A stretch of 45,393 nucleotides of DNA from Oscillatoria sp. HE19RPO (GCF_024220515.1 NZ_JAMXOT010000292.1:1-45393), one strand, 5' to 3'. Positions 26,189-35,635 are shown, numbered from the stretch's first letter. The notes: generated by a model not told the origin, from the letters alone. Program-made: numbers and translations.

Positions 26189-29100
26189 ATGCCGGGGGGA
26201 CTTCAATCCCGATCGCGATCGCAGCATTCCGTTAAAGCGATCGCACTTTGGTGTTTTACAGCACTCTCAATGGGGAGTTTTGCGTGCCTTTCGCCTGCCA
26301 CTGCCCAAATTATCCCCGACAGCACCTTACCGAACAATTCGGTGGTGGTTCCTGATGGCAACAGCATCACCATTGAAGGCGGGACCGAAAGCGGCGTCAA
26401 TTTATTTCACAGTTTTTCAGAATTTTCAGTCCCGACCAACACCGAAGCCTTTTTTAACAATTCCCCCACCATTCAAAATATTTTTACTCGGATTACCGGC
26501 AGCAATCTTTCCGAAATCGATGGATTAATTCGCGCCAATGGTCTGGCAAATTTATTTGTACTCAATCCCAATGGTATGGTCTTTGGCCCCAATGCGAGGA
26601 TAAATATTGGGGGTTCATTTATTGGCAGTACCGCTAACAGCGTGCAATTTCCCGATGGCAGCACGTTTAGTGCCAGCACCCCCAACGCACCTCCTTTATT
26701 AACCATCAGCACTCCAGTAGGTTTGCAATTTAATTCTAATGCCGGTAATATCCAAGTTCAAGGCATAGGAAATCCCGATATTGTTCCGAGTAATCCTCAA
26801 GGAATGGGGGTAGCCCCCGGACAGACATTTGGCTTAGTAGGGGGAAATGTTTCTTTCAATGGCGCTGTGGTAACGGTGCCGTCGGGACGGATTGAAATTG
26901 GTGGTGTAACGAATGGTGCGGTAGATGTGATTCCCACTCCCGGAGGGATGGTGTTGGGATACGATCGCGTGGCGGAATTTGGTAACATTCAACTGAGCGA
27001 TCGCAGTTCCTTATTCAATCCAGCCGTAGCAGATAATCCAATTGCCGGGATTCAAGTTGTGGGAAAAAATATCGGCTTAGAGCGATCGCAAATTGTGGCG
27101 GTGACTCCCGGAACTTTTAATAGCGGCAATATTGCCATAAATGCCAGGGAATCTCTCAGCTTATCCGGCGTCGATTCAATTTTTCCCTTTAGTTCCTGGA
27201 TTGTCAACCAAGTGCTGCAAACCGCTACCGGAAATAGTGGCGAAGTAATGGTGAATGCCCCAGTAACTAACCTCACCGACGGTTCTCGGATTCAAACCTT
27301 AAGTTTAGGAGCGGGAAATGCTGGAAATGTGACTCTCAATGCTGACAGAATTTCCATACATGGATTTGCAGTTCCTCCTACGGGCATTCCAGATATCAAC
27401 GAAATCGATCGCGAAACTCTATTAGACCGCAATCTCAACAGTCGCATTGGCAGCGAAAATTTTGCCAGCGGATCCGGTGGAGAAATTACCGTCAATGCCA
27501 CAGAGATAAACTTAACCGATGGCGGACAAATTGTTACCCTTGCTGGTTCCACCTCTACGGGAAATGGTGCAAATGTGACCGTGACTGCAAATTCCATCAC
27601 GGGAGATAATGCCGTTCCCTATAATCCCTTACTCTTTAGTGGTATTTTTAGTTACTCAGCCGGTGCAGGCCAAGGCGGCAGTGTCAATATTTCGGCGGTG
27701 GAAGTCACCCTGACCAATGGCGCACAGATGGGAAGTTGGAATGAAGGAACCGGACGTGGGGGAGATCTCAGCGTTACTGCCTCCGAGTCGATTTGGCTGC
27801 AAGGCGTGAATCCCCGTTTCCCGGTGATTGTCTCTGGACTGATTGTCTCGACGAGCGAGACAGGAGAAGGAGGCATCATAAGCTTGAACACGCCGCGTTT
27901 AACCCTTACAGAAGGGGCGGGTTTGAGTTCGATCGTATTTTCACAATTTCTGGGACAGCCTTTCCCTAATGCCGGACAGGGAAATGGAGGAGATGTGCGG
28001 GTGAATGCCGATACCATTGTGATGAGTGGCACAACGCCGTTGAATCCCGAAAATGTCACCCAGATGGGAAGTATTACCTTCGGATCGGGAGATGCTGGGG
28101 ATGTGGTGATTTCGACGCGCAGATTACAGGTGGAAGGTGGTGCGACCCTATTTTCGTTGGTGATTCCTTCCCTGTCGATATTGGGAGAACCGATTCCCGA
28201 TTCCGGAACGGGGAATGGGGGCAATCTGACGATTCAGGCGAGGGAAGAAATCAACGTGGTGGGGGTGAATCCATTTATCGGATCGCCGAGTTTGGTGGGG
28301 TTGCAAACCTTTGGATCGGGAAATGTGGGAGAACTACAGGTGACGAGCCCTAGGATTATCCTCAAAGATGGGGCGTCGATGGGTGCATTTACCAGTGGGA
28401 CGGGAAATGCCGGTCGGATTACCGTGAATGCTGCGGAAATTGAAATCGTTGGGGTTTCCAGTAGCGGTTTTTTTCAATCTCAAATGGGGGCGAGTGCTTT
28501 CCAAGCACCACAAGAGTTGCAGCAAGCATTTTTTAGCCCGCCGGTTCCTACCGGAAATACGGGAGCAGTGACAATCAATGCCGATCGCATCACGATTGGC
28601 GATGGCGGCACGATTACCGTCACTCATGCAGGTACCGGAAATGCCGGAACGTTACAAATTAATGCCTCATCCATCTCAGTCGATCGCCAGGGTTCGATTG
28701 CGGCAACCACGGCCTCTGGACGGGGGGGAAATGTGGAGTTGAACGTCCAGAATGGTTTGATTTTAACCAATAACGGTCGCATTAGTGTAGAAGCACTGGG
28801 TGATGGGGGCGATGGCGGGAACTTGGCGATCGCGGCCAGTACGATTGTAGCGCTGGAAAATAGTTTAGTTCGCGCCAATGCCGTCAGTGGCAATGGGGGG
28901 AACATCAATATCGTCACCCAAGGTTTATTTCTCTCTCCTGAGAGTCAGATTACCGCCAGTTCTCAGTTTGGTCTGGATGGGACGATCGAAGTCCAAGAAC
29001 CGGATCTCGATCCGGCTTCGGGATTGGTAGAGTTAGAAGATAATCCTACCGATCCGAGCGATGGCATCGTCCGGGGCTGTCTTGCACAAGAAGGGAATCG

Positions 29101-29374
29101 CTTTGTGATCGCGGGACGGGGGGGTTTGCCGGAAAATCCGAATCAACCCTTTATGGGATCGTCGGTTTGGCACGATTTGCGTCCAGTCGCCCTCGATGGA
29201 GAATCACATAGCCGCCAGCCCGCCGAGCAGTCGCCGGTGGCTATGAAGGTGGAGCCACTGGTGGAAACAACCGGATGGGCGATCGACGAGGGCGGCAATC
29301 TGGTGTTAACCGCTACACCGACAAACCGCTATCAGTTGTTCCCCGATCGTTGTTCCCCCTCTAGCCCGGGTTGA
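26189..29374 (+). CDS. TpsA-type filamentous haemagglutinin-like exoprotein
   Basis: A 1061-residue secreted protein. The ATG at 26189 is chosen because GGAGG lies eight bases upstream; the frame opens 15 codons earlier inside a heptamer repeat. A signal peptide ends near residue 39 (FACLSPATA). Residues 41-155 are the haemagglutination-activity/TPS domain, with NLFHSFSEFSVP and LANLFVLNPNGMVFGPNA, the region recognised by TpsB. Residues ~160-930 are low-conservation beta-helix repeats rich in GNAG/GNGG turns. The C-terminal region (IVRGCLAQEGNRFVIAGRGG, NRYQLFPDRC) is typical of cyanobacterial members and holds a Cys pair. Partner of the upstream TpsB. A role as adhesin or surface fibre is inferred. 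Confidence 0.92.
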   Translation: MPGGLQSRSRSQHSVKAIALWCFTALSMGSFACLSPATAQIIPDSTLPNNSVVVPDGNSITIEGGTESGVNLFHSFSEFSVPTNTEAFFNNSPTIQNIFTRITGSNLSEIDGLIRANGLANLFVLNPNGMVFGPNARINIGGSFIGSTANSVQFPDGSTFSASTPNAPPLLTISTPVGLQFNSNAGNIQVQGIGNPDIVPSNPQGMGVAPGQTFGLVGGNVSFNGAVVTVPSGRIEIGGVTNGAVDVIPTPGGMVLGYDRVAEFGNIQLSDRSSLFNPAVADNPIAGIQVVGKNIGLERSQIVAVTPGTFNSGNIAINARESLSLSGVDSIFPFSSWIVNQVLQTATGNSGEVMVNAPVTNLTDGSRIQTLSLGAGNAGNVTLNADRISIHGFAVPPTGIPDINEIDRETLLDRNLNSRIGSENFASGSGGEITVNATEINLTDGGQIVTLAGSTSTGNGANVTVTANSITGDNAVPYNPLLFSGIFSYSAGAGQGGSVNISAVEVTLTNGAQMGSWNEGTGRGGDLSVTASESIWLQGVNPRFPVIVSGLIVSTSETGEGGIISLNTPRLTLTEGAGLSSIVFSQFLGQPFPNAGQGNGGDVRVNADTIVMSGTTPLNPENVTQMGSITFGSGDAGDVVISTRRLQVEGGATLFSLVIPSLSILGEPIPDSGTGNGGNLTIQAREEINVVGVNPFIGSPSLVGLQTFGSGNVGELQVTSPRIILKDGASMGAFTSGTGNAGRITVNAAEIEIVGVSSSGFFQSQMGASAFQAPQELQQAFFSPPVPTGNTGAVTINADRITIGDGGTITVTHAGTGNAGTLQINASSISVDRQGSIAATTASGRGGNVELNVQNGLILTNNGRISVEALGDGGDGGNLAIAASTIVALENSLVRANAVSGNGGNINIVTQGLFLSPESQITASSQFGLDGTIEVQEPDLDPASGLVELEDNPTDPSDGIVRGCLAQEGNRFVIAGRGGLPENPNQPFMGSSVWHDLRPVALDGESHSRQPAEQSPVAMKVEPLVETTGWAIDEGGNLVLTATPTNRYQLFPDRCSPSSPG

Positions 29375-29586
29375 AAGCTATCCCTCTTCTGTGACTCTGA
29401 TCAGAGTATGCTGACCCTTCTATTTGAGCTGCAAAGTCTACCCAGCTTACGTTTGAGAAAATTCCTTCACGCCAAAGAGTCATTCAGGCATCAAGTCATA
29501 CACAGACGAACTGGATAGTTGAAGGCCCCTAATTAATTATTTCACCAAACTTTTCACTGTCCAGTTCTCTAGAGTTTTTTATAAAA

Positions 29587-32178
29587 ATGCGACACCCCCA
29601 ACATAAGTCTTTATTTCACGTTAAACAGGGATTGCTGTTATCCGTTAGTCTGGTTTTGCTCGCTTTACCCTTAGGTGCGATCGCCCAAACCACTGAGGAA
29701 TTAGTCGAACAAGGGCGTCTACTCTATCAATCTGGGGAGTTTTCCGCAGCGGCGGCAGTGTGGGAAACCGCTGCCAGTCGCAGTGATAGCGAGGGGAATC
29801 GATTGCAGCAAGCAGTTGCCTTGAGTAATCTGTCCGCAGCGTTACAGGAATTGGGAGAGTGGGAGGAGGCAAAAGCGACGATCGCTCAAAGTCTCGCTTT
29901 GATTCAAGGTGAGTCGGACTCTGCCTCCTCCGTTCGGGTCCTCGCCCAAGTCCTCAATACCCGAGGCGGATTGGAATTTACTCTCGGACAAACCGAAGCG
30001 GCAGTGACAACTTGGGAACAAGCGGCAGATGCCTACCGCCAATCGGGGGAAAAGTCTGGGGAATATCGGGCTATTATTAATCAAGCCCGGGCTTTACAGG
30101 CATTAGGATTATATCGGCGATCGCTGACTCGCTTAGAACAACTTCAAACCCGATTAGCCCAGGAAACTGATTCGGATACTAAAGTAACCGCTTTACTCGC
30201 CTTGGGAAATGCCTTACGCATGGTGGGGGATTTAGAACAGTCTGAATCGGTCTTACGGGATAGTTTGGCGACGGCCCAACGGTTAAAGTCCTCGGGGGCC
30301 ATCAGTGAAAGTGCGATCGCGTTAGGGAATACAATGCGCGCCCGCCAAGATGGAGAGGCGGCTTTGGGTTTGTATCAACAAGCCGCAGCCACGGCAGAAT
30401 CAGCAGATATTCAGGTCCAAGCCCGTCTCAATGTCCTCTCTTTGTTAATTGAAAATCCCCTCATTCTGAGTGATTCTGCCTCTGAACCACTGATTCAAAG
30501 CTGGATTCCGCAAATCCATGCCCAAATCGAAGCGTTACCTCCGAGTCGGATGGCGGTGTATTCGCGAATTAAGTTCGCACAAAGTTTAATTCAGTGGCAT
30601 GAGGGGAAATCATCCCTGAGTTCGGTCCTGCCGGAAGCGGCTAAACTCTTAGGAACAGCGGTCCAACAGGCCCAAAGTATAGGCGATCGCCGCGCTGAAT
30701 CTTATGCATTAGGGAATTTGGGGGAATTATACGAACGCGATCGCCAGTGGCAGCAAGCGCACAGTCTCACCCAACAGGCGTTAGAGTTGGCAGAGCATAT
30801 CAATGCGGTGGATATTGCTTATCGTTGGCAATGGCAACTGGGGCGCGTACTCCTCGCGATCGGCGATCGCCCGGGGGCGGTCATTGCCTATTCTCAAGCG
30901 GTTAACTCTCTGGAGTCGTTGCGCCTAGATTTAGTCACCACCAATCGGGAAGTGCAATTTTCTTTTCGCGATAGTGTCGAACCTGTTTATCGCGAATTAG
31001 TGGCGTTACTGTTGGATGTTCCCTCACCCTCCGCCAATCTCAAATCCAGTCCGGGGGTTTCTCAGGAAAACCTTCACAAAGCATTACAGGCGATCGAATC
31101 TCTGAAATTAGCCGAACTGGATAACTTTTTTCGGGATGCTTGTGTGGATAGCAATGCCGTGGAACTGGATAAACAACAGGTTGACCTCACAGCGGCAGTC
31201 GTCTATCCCATCGTCTTGGGCGATCGCTTAGAAGTGATCGTTTCTCTACCCAACCAACCGTTACAGCATTATTCCACCCCCTTACCCAAAGAAGAAATCG
31301 AACAAACCCTCATCACCCTCAGAAGAAGCTTGGTAACTCGCACGTCTCGGCAATATCGGGTTCATGCCAACACCGTTTACAACTGGTTAATTGCCCCAAT
31401 TCAAGACAGTTTAGCTAACAGTGGCATTAAAACATTAGTCTTTGTTCCCGATGGACTGTTTAGAAATATTCCAATGGCGGCCTTGTATGACGGGGAACAA
31501 TTTTTGTTGGAAAAATACAGCATCGCCGTAAGTCCTGGACTCAAACTCACGGCCCCTCAACCCTTACGAAGACAAAGTTTAAAAGCCTTAACCGCCGGTT
31601 TAACGGAAGAACGATTTGGCTTCGCACAACTGCCGAATGTGGCGATCGAAGTTGAACAAATCAATGCTGCACTCTCCGGAATCGTCCTCATGGATGACGG
31701 ATTTACCCGCGATACCTTACAACAACAGCTTTTAAAAACTCCTTTTCCCGTCGTCCATATCGCCACCCACGGTCAATTTAGTTCGAGTGCCGAAGATACC
31801 TTTATTCTCGCTTGGGACGATCGCATTAATGTCAATGAACTGGATAGTTTACTGCGCGTGAGAAATCGCAGTGGTACTGAAGCCCTAGAACTACTGGTTT
31901 TAAGTGCCTGTCAGACGGCAACTGGGGACGATCGCGCCGCCTTGGGATTGGCAGGGATGGCCGTTCGCGCCGGTGCACGCAGTACCCTCGCGACCCTCTG
32001 GTACATTGATGATGCCGCCACAGTGCCTCTGATGATTGACTTTTACCAATCCTTAAACGAAGAGAATCTCACTAAATCTGAAGCGTTACGCCAAGCCCAA
32101 CTCAACCTATTGAAAGACCCAGATTATCAACATCCAATTTATTGGGCACCTTATGTTTTAGTTGGCAATTGGTTGTAA
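29587..32178 (+). CDS. TPR-CHAT domain protein with signal peptide
   Basis: 863 residues. A signal peptide (LLLSVSLVLLALPLGAIA, cut near residue 33) points to export. Residues ~35-420 are tetratricopeptide-like helical repeats (AVALSNLSAALQELGEWEEA, SYALGNLGELYERDRQWQQA). The C-terminal ~300 residues are a CHAT domain, a caspase/separase-like fold. The catalytic dyad is intact: His728 in HIATHGQF and Cys775 in LSACQTATG. GMAVRAGARSTLATLWYIDD is a strong CHAT block. Cyanobacteria often carry such a gene beside TpsB/TpsA genes. Here it follows tpsA by 212 bases on the same strand. It may process or control the secreted partner, but no substrate is known. Confidence 0.92.
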   Translation: MRHPQHKSLFHVKQGLLLSVSLVLLALPLGAIAQTTEELVEQGRLLYQSGEFSAAAAVWETAASRSDSEGNRLQQAVALSNLSAALQELGEWEEAKATIAQSLALIQGESDSASSVRVLAQVLNTRGGLEFTLGQTEAAVTTWEQAADAYRQSGEKSGEYRAIINQARALQALGLYRRSLTRLEQLQTRLAQETDSDTKVTALLALGNALRMVGDLEQSESVLRDSLATAQRLKSSGAISESAIALGNTMRARQDGEAALGLYQQAAATAESADIQVQARLNVLSLLIENPLILSDSASEPLIQSWIPQIHAQIEALPPSRMAVYSRIKFAQSLIQWHEGKSSLSSVLPEAAKLLGTAVQQAQSIGDRRAESYALGNLGELYERDRQWQQAHSLTQQALELAEHINAVDIAYRWQWQLGRVLLAIGDRPGAVIAYSQAVNSLESLRLDLVTTNREVQFSFRDSVEPVYRELVALLLDVPSPSANLKSSPGVSQENLHKALQAIESLKLAELDNFFRDACVDSNAVELDKQQVDLTAAVVYPIVLGDRLEVIVSLPNQPLQHYSTPLPKEEIEQTLITLRRSLVTRTSRQYRVHANTVYNWLIAPIQDSLANSGIKTLVFVPDGLFRNIPMAALYDGEQFLLEKYSIAVSPGLKLTAPQPLRRQSLKALTAGLTEERFGFAQLPNVAIEVEQINAALSGIVLMDDGFTRDTLQQQLLKTPFPVVHIATHGQFSSSAEDTFILAWDDRINVNELDSLLRVRNRSGTEALELLVLSACQTATGDDRAALGLAGMAVRAGARSTLATLWYIDDAATVPLMIDFYQSLNEENLTKSEALRQAQLNLLKDPDYQHPIYWAPYVLVGNWL

Positions 32179-32328
32179 ACTAGAGTTGCGGTAGAGTATT
32201 AAAAAAAGAGGACAAGAAAACCAGTTTTTATTCCGAATCGGTTACTCATAATCAGCATTTTTGGTAAAAACTCGGGTTTCTAAACCTCACTGTACCGGCG
32301 TTTTAGAAAACGGTTGACTCGGTTTAAA

Positions 32329-32430
32329 ACAGGACTTATGCAGACTTGGAGAATCTCCCCTAAATGTAGAGGCGATTCCCGAATCGCCTCTACATTTAGG
32401 GCCTGATGTTCAAGATTGCGTCAGTCCTGT
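32329..32430. repeat. 102-bp MITE-like element (full copy)
   Basis: The ends are ACAGGACTTATGCAGACTTG and the imperfect inverse CAAGATTGCGTCAGTCCTGT. The centre is the palindrome TGTAGAGGCGATTCC/CGAATCGCCTCTACA (one central mismatch), extended by CCCTAAA/TTTAGGG. It aligns without gaps to the element at 34487-34588. It has no coding capacity, so any movement would need a transposase elsewhere. Confidence 0.85.
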
Positions 32431-32484
32431 AACAGGGCAATCGTTTAGGGCAAATCGGCACCCAAGAGGTTACCCCAAACGCAA

Positions 32485-33042
32485 ATGCCCAGACTCTCCG
32501 GATTGGAACTCAGAAGAATGCTAAACCCGTTATTAAACCTGATTATTATCCACGTACCCCGAGTCGCTGGTAGTCTGCTGATTATCATCAGTTTTTGGAT
32601 TGCCGCTGCCTTGTTGCGAAAACTGATTCGCCGCCTCACTACCACCAGTAAGTTGAGTCTGGATGCGCAAAAATTGCTGGAACAAACCCTCATTAGCACC
32701 GTTTGGATTGTCGGGATTGTTACCGCCCTCGGAACCCTCGGGATTGATGTTTCGGCGTTAATTGCCGGGTTGGGTCTAACTGGATTTGCTGTGGGATTAG
32801 CTTTAAAAGATATCCTCTCGAATCTAGTGTCTGGGGCTTTAATTTTAATTTATCGACCCTTCCGCCGTCGCGATCGCATTTCCGTCGGTAACTTTGAAGG
32901 AACGGTTATTGATATTGATTTACGTTACACGACCCTGCAAGGAGAAGGCAAAACCATCTTAATCCCGAATTCTTATTTATTCACCAATACAATCTGCGTT
33001 ATCCAAGATTCCGGAGTGAAAATTATCACCAAAATTTACTGA
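32485..33042 (+). CDS. Short MscS-like mechanosensitive channel
   Basis: 185 residues, much shorter than typical MscS (about 280). It has two hydrophobic segments (VAGSLLIIISFWIAAALL and ISTVWIVGIVTALGTLGI), then the pore-lining helix (LTGFAVGLALKDILSNLVSG) and the start of the beta domain (GNFEGTVIDIDLRYTTLQ, LIPNSYLFTN). It stops there, so the C-terminal cytoplasmic vestibule is missing. It may be a naturally short form or a truncated gene; its last residues (GVKIITKIY) do not look like a continued MscS. The start could instead be the ATG at 32518; neither has a good Shine-Dalgarno. Confidence 0.75.
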   Translation: MPRLSGLELRRMLNPLLNLIIIHVPRVAGSLLIIISFWIAAALLRKLIRRLTTTSKLSLDAQKLLEQTLISTVWIVGIVTALGTLGIDVSALIAGLGLTGFAVGLALKDILSNLVSGALILIYRPFRRRDRISVGNFEGTVIDIDLRYTTLQGEGKTILIPNSYLFTNTICVIQDSGVKIITKIY

Positions 33043-33077
33043 TTTAAAAGAAAAATTGGGCTATCGGGTAAAAATCA

Positions 33078-33086
33078 TGATATAAT
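33078..33086 (+). promoter_or_regulatory. Extended -10 promoter of the grxC operon
   Basis: TGATATAAT is a perfect extended -10 (TGnTATAAT), with no strong -35. Transcription would start near 33093, about 50 bases before grxC. Confidence 0.5.
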
Positions 33087-33142
33087 CTCCCATACTTCTA
33101 AACTTGTAACCCTTTCCCTCCCCTCTCTAAACCCTCAGAACA

Positions 33143-33457
33143 ATGCTAAACTTCCTGAATCGCCTGTTAGGGCGTCACCCGGAAAACATCAAAGCCCATG
33201 TGGAAATCTACACTTGGCAAACCTGTCCCTACTGCATTCGGGCCAAAGTTCTCCTGATGTGGAAGGGTGTCAAATTCACCGAATATAAAATTGATGGAGA
33301 TGGTGCCGCCCGAGTGAAAATGGCAGAACGGGCCAATGGACGCCGCAGCGTTCCCCAGATTTTTATTAACGATCGCCATATCGGGGGATGTGATGACCTA
33401 TATGAACTCGATGCCAAAGCACAGTTAGACCCCCTCTTAATCATAGCACCCAATTGA
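33143..33457 (+). CDS. grxC: Glutaredoxin 3 (dithiol, CPYC)
   Basis: A 104-residue dithiol glutaredoxin. The active site CPYC is at Cys28 and Cys31. RRSVPQIFINDRHIGGCDDL carries the cis-Pro and the glutathione-binding GGCDD element. It reduces disulfides with glutathione in the cytoplasm. An N-terminal ~20-residue extension precedes the core. It is the first gene of a three-gene run with the DCC protein and tadA. Confidence 0.93.
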   Translation: MLNFLNRLLGRHPENIKAHVEIYTWQTCPYCIRAKVLLMWKGVKFTEYKIDGDGAARVKMAERANGRRSVPQIFINDRHIGGCDDLYELDAKAQLDPLLIIAPN

Positions 33458-33534
33458 TTTAAGGGTGGCGATTTATCCCCCGAGCAACTCCATTTAAAAT
33501 CGGTTCCCAAAGTTAACCTACCCCCCCCAAATCC

Positions 33535-33948
33535 ATGACTTATTTTTTCATTTATGACGGCAAATGCAATCTCTGTGTGAGCGTAGTTCAACTGTTAGAA
33601 ACCTTTGACAAAGGCGATATTTTTCGCTATATTCCCATGCAGGATGAAAACAGTCTCTCTCGCTTAGGCATCACGCCAAAAGACTGTGAACAAGGGATGA
33701 TTTTAATCGATGCCGACCGCCCAGAACGACGGTGGCAGGGAAGTGATGCCGCAGAAGAACTGGGGAATTTATTACCCGGAGGGAGCCTATTTGTCAGCGC
33801 CTATCGCGCACTTCCCGGGATGAAATGGACCGGCGATCGCGTCTATGAACAAATCCGCGATAACCGTTATCAACTCTTTGGACAACGGACAGACATCTAT
33901 AACTCCACCTATCCCGGCGACTGCACAACCTGTAATTATCCAACGTAA
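33535..33948 (+). CDS. DCC-family thiol-disulfide oxidoreductase-like protein (DUF393)
   Basis: 137 residues of the DUF393/DCC family, named for the conserved Asp and Cys-x-x-Cys. Asp8, Cys11 and Cys14 are present in FIYDGKCNLC. RYIPMQD and SDAAEELGNLLPG follow the family pattern. The family is thioredoxin-fold-like, but its substrate is not known. A second Cys pair sits at the C-terminus (GDCTTCNYPT). It ends two bases before tadA, so the two are tightly coupled, and it follows grxC by 77 bases. Confidence 0.9.
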   Translation: MTYFFIYDGKCNLCVSVVQLLETFDKGDIFRYIPMQDENSLSRLGITPKDCEQGMILIDADRPERRWQGSDAAEELGNLLPGGSLFVSAYRALPGMKWTGDRVYEQIRDNRYQLFGQRTDIYNSTYPGDCTTCNYPT

Positions 33949-33950
33949 TC

Positions 33951-34463
33951 ATGGGAGTGCAAGACGGAGTGCAAGACCCGCAGTATCTTATACATCGGGA
34001 CTGGATGCGTCAGGCGATCGCCCTTGCCCAAGCTGCCGCAGAGGCCGGAGAAGTTCCCGTCGGGGCGATCGTTGTAGACCCTTCCGGCAAGGCAGTCGCC
34101 CGCACCGAAAACCGCCGAGAACGGGACCATGACCCCACCGCCCATGCCGAAATCCTCGCCCTGCGGACAGCGGGGCAAGTGCTACAAAATTGGCATTTGA
34201 ACGGCTGTACTCTCTATGTTACCCTAGAACCCTGTCCCATGTGTGCCGGGGCGATCGCCCAATCCCGTCTTAGTCTCCTCGTCTATGGTGCCGACGACCC
34301 CAAAAGTGGCGCAATCCGCACCGTTCTCAACCTCCCCGATAGTCCCGCTTCCTTTCACCGCTTATCCGTCCTCGGTGGCATCTTAGAATCGGATTGTCGA
34401 GACCAATTACAATCCTGGTTCTCTCAACGCCGACAGTCTGCAGACCGCAAAATTATAACTTAA
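33951..34463 (+). CDS. tadA: tRNA-specific adenosine deaminase TadA
   Basis: A 170-residue deaminase that converts A34 to inosine in the tRNA-Arg anticodon. Zinc ligands and catalytic Glu: His65-Ala-Glu67 and PCPMC (Cys95, Cys98). GEVPVGAIVVD and the C-terminal ILESDCRDQLQSWFSQRR are also typical. The ATG begins two bases after the stop of the DCC gene, implying translational coupling. The first ~10 residues (MGVQDGVQDP) are extra and repetitive. Confidence 0.94.
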   Translation: MGVQDGVQDPQYLIHRDWMRQAIALAQAAAEAGEVPVGAIVVDPSGKAVARTENRRERDHDPTAHAEILALRTAGQVLQNWHLNGCTLYVTLEPCPMCAGAIAQSRLSLLVYGADDPKSGAIRTVLNLPDSPASFHRLSVLGGILESDCRDQLQSWFSQRRQSADRKIIT

Positions 34464-34486
34464 AATAACACAAAAATATCACATCA

Positions 34487-34588
34487 GCAGAACTTACGCA
34501 GATGTTGATAATTTACCCTCAATGTAGAGGCGATTCGCGAATCGCCTCTACATTGAGGGGTTAATGTTAAAGATTGCGAGTGATGTTT
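34487..34588. repeat. 102-bp MITE-like element (second full copy)
   Basis: The same element as at 32329-32430. The left end is GCAGAACTTACGCAGA, the centre is a perfect 44-bp palindrome (34516-34559), and the right end AAGATTGCGAGTGATGTTT has diverged. The flanking CCCTCAA/TTGAGGG differs from the other copy but stays complementary, so the stem is conserved while its sequence drifts. Confidence 0.85.
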
Positions 34589-34930
34589 TCAGCCGGTTTT
34601 TAACCCCCGCCTATCTGAAGTTCCACCGAGGTCGTGGATATAGGTTGAACTCCCAAGGACAAGAAACCGGGTTTCTGGCCCCAATTCCTGGGACATTGCT
34701 GAATAGTTGGACAAGAAACCCGGTTTCTAACCTTTACTGTACCTCCGGACTAGGACAATCTACAAACTGTCCATACTCTCCCCCTGTACCTGGAACAATC
34801 CAAGTACAATAGAAAAATTCAGCCCCCAATAGTTTAAAACACTTTTTATAAATTCCCAAATTTAATTCAAATAAACCCCAAATTGAACCTAATTTTTACT
34901 CTGTATTATCTTTAGTTCTAGCCAAAAATC
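34589..34930. other. Spacer upstream of the acyltransferase gene, with paired palindromes
   Basis: AGAAACCGGGTTTCT (34662-34676) and AGAAACCCGGTTTCT (34714-34728) lie 52 bases apart, the same spacing as the pair at 40331/40383. The rest is AT-rich. A short frame across it reads the repeats and is not believed. Confidence 0.6.
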
Positions 34931-35635
34931 ATGCAAACACCCCTGGTTAAATCCCCTATCCAATCCGAAAAAAATCCATCGGTGAATTCTAAAATTTCCC
35001 CTTGGTTAGCCAGTGCATTATATCCAGTAGGTCGTTTTATCGTCCTCCCTGCCTACTTTAAAGAGATTGAAGTCATCGGTCAAGAACATCTTCCCACCGC
35101 CGGACCCACTATCCTGGCCCCGACCCATCGATCGCGGTGGGATGGGATTTTAGTCGCTTATGCCGCAGGGCGACATATCACCGGACGAGACTTACGCTAT
35201 ATGGTCTCTATTGATGAATTTAAAGGAATTTACGGCTGGTTAATTCCCCGAGTCGGTGGATTTCCCATTGATAGAAAACGTCCGGGAATTGGCAGTTTGC
35301 GGCATGGAGTCGAACTCCTGGAAGCGGGTCAAATGTTAGCGATTTTCCCCGAAGGTGCGATTTTTCACGATGGTGAACTTCATCCGCTTAAACCGGGATT
35401 AGCAAGACTGGCGATTCAAGCGGAATCCCTCCATCCTAATTTGGGGGTGAAAATTGTGCCGATCAATTTGGAATATAATCCGACGATTCCCAACTGGCAA
35501 TGCCGCGTGAAAATTACCATTGCCCCTCCCTTAGAAGTCTCTCAATACTGCCTAGACACTCCTAAAGAAAGCGGCAATCAACTGACCGCCGATTTAGAAA
35601 CAGCACTGCGGGCGATCGGACAAAATCCTGGGTAA
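34931..35635 (+). CDS. 1-acylglycerol-3-phosphate acyltransferase-like protein (PlsC family)
   Basis: A 234-residue lysophospholipid acyltransferase-family protein. The HX4D catalytic motif is THRSRWDG (His66, Asp71). GGFPIDRKRPG and FPEGAIFHDGELHPLKPGLA are the substrate and phosphate blocks. It likely acylates lysophosphatidate in membrane lipid synthesis, although many cyanobacterial paralogues have unassigned substrates. A hydrophobic stretch (ASALYPVGRFIVLPAYF) may anchor it. It is monocistronic. Confidence 0.88.
   Translation: MQTPLVKSPIQSEKNPSVNSKISPWLASALYPVGRFIVLPAYFKEIEVIGQEHLPTAGPTILAPTHRSRWDGILVAYAAGRHITGRDLRYMVSIDEFKGIYGWLIPRVGGFPIDRKRPGIGSLRHGVELLEAGQMLAIFPEGAIFHDGELHPLKPGLARLAIQAESLHPNLGVKIVPINLEYNPTIPNWQCRVKITIAPPLEVSQYCLDTPKESGNQLTADLETALRAIGQNPG

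Noticed and set aside
34564-34812. 82-codon plus-strand ORF
   Set aside because: It reads through two AGAAACC palindromes, has no ribosome binding site and no recognisable protein pattern.
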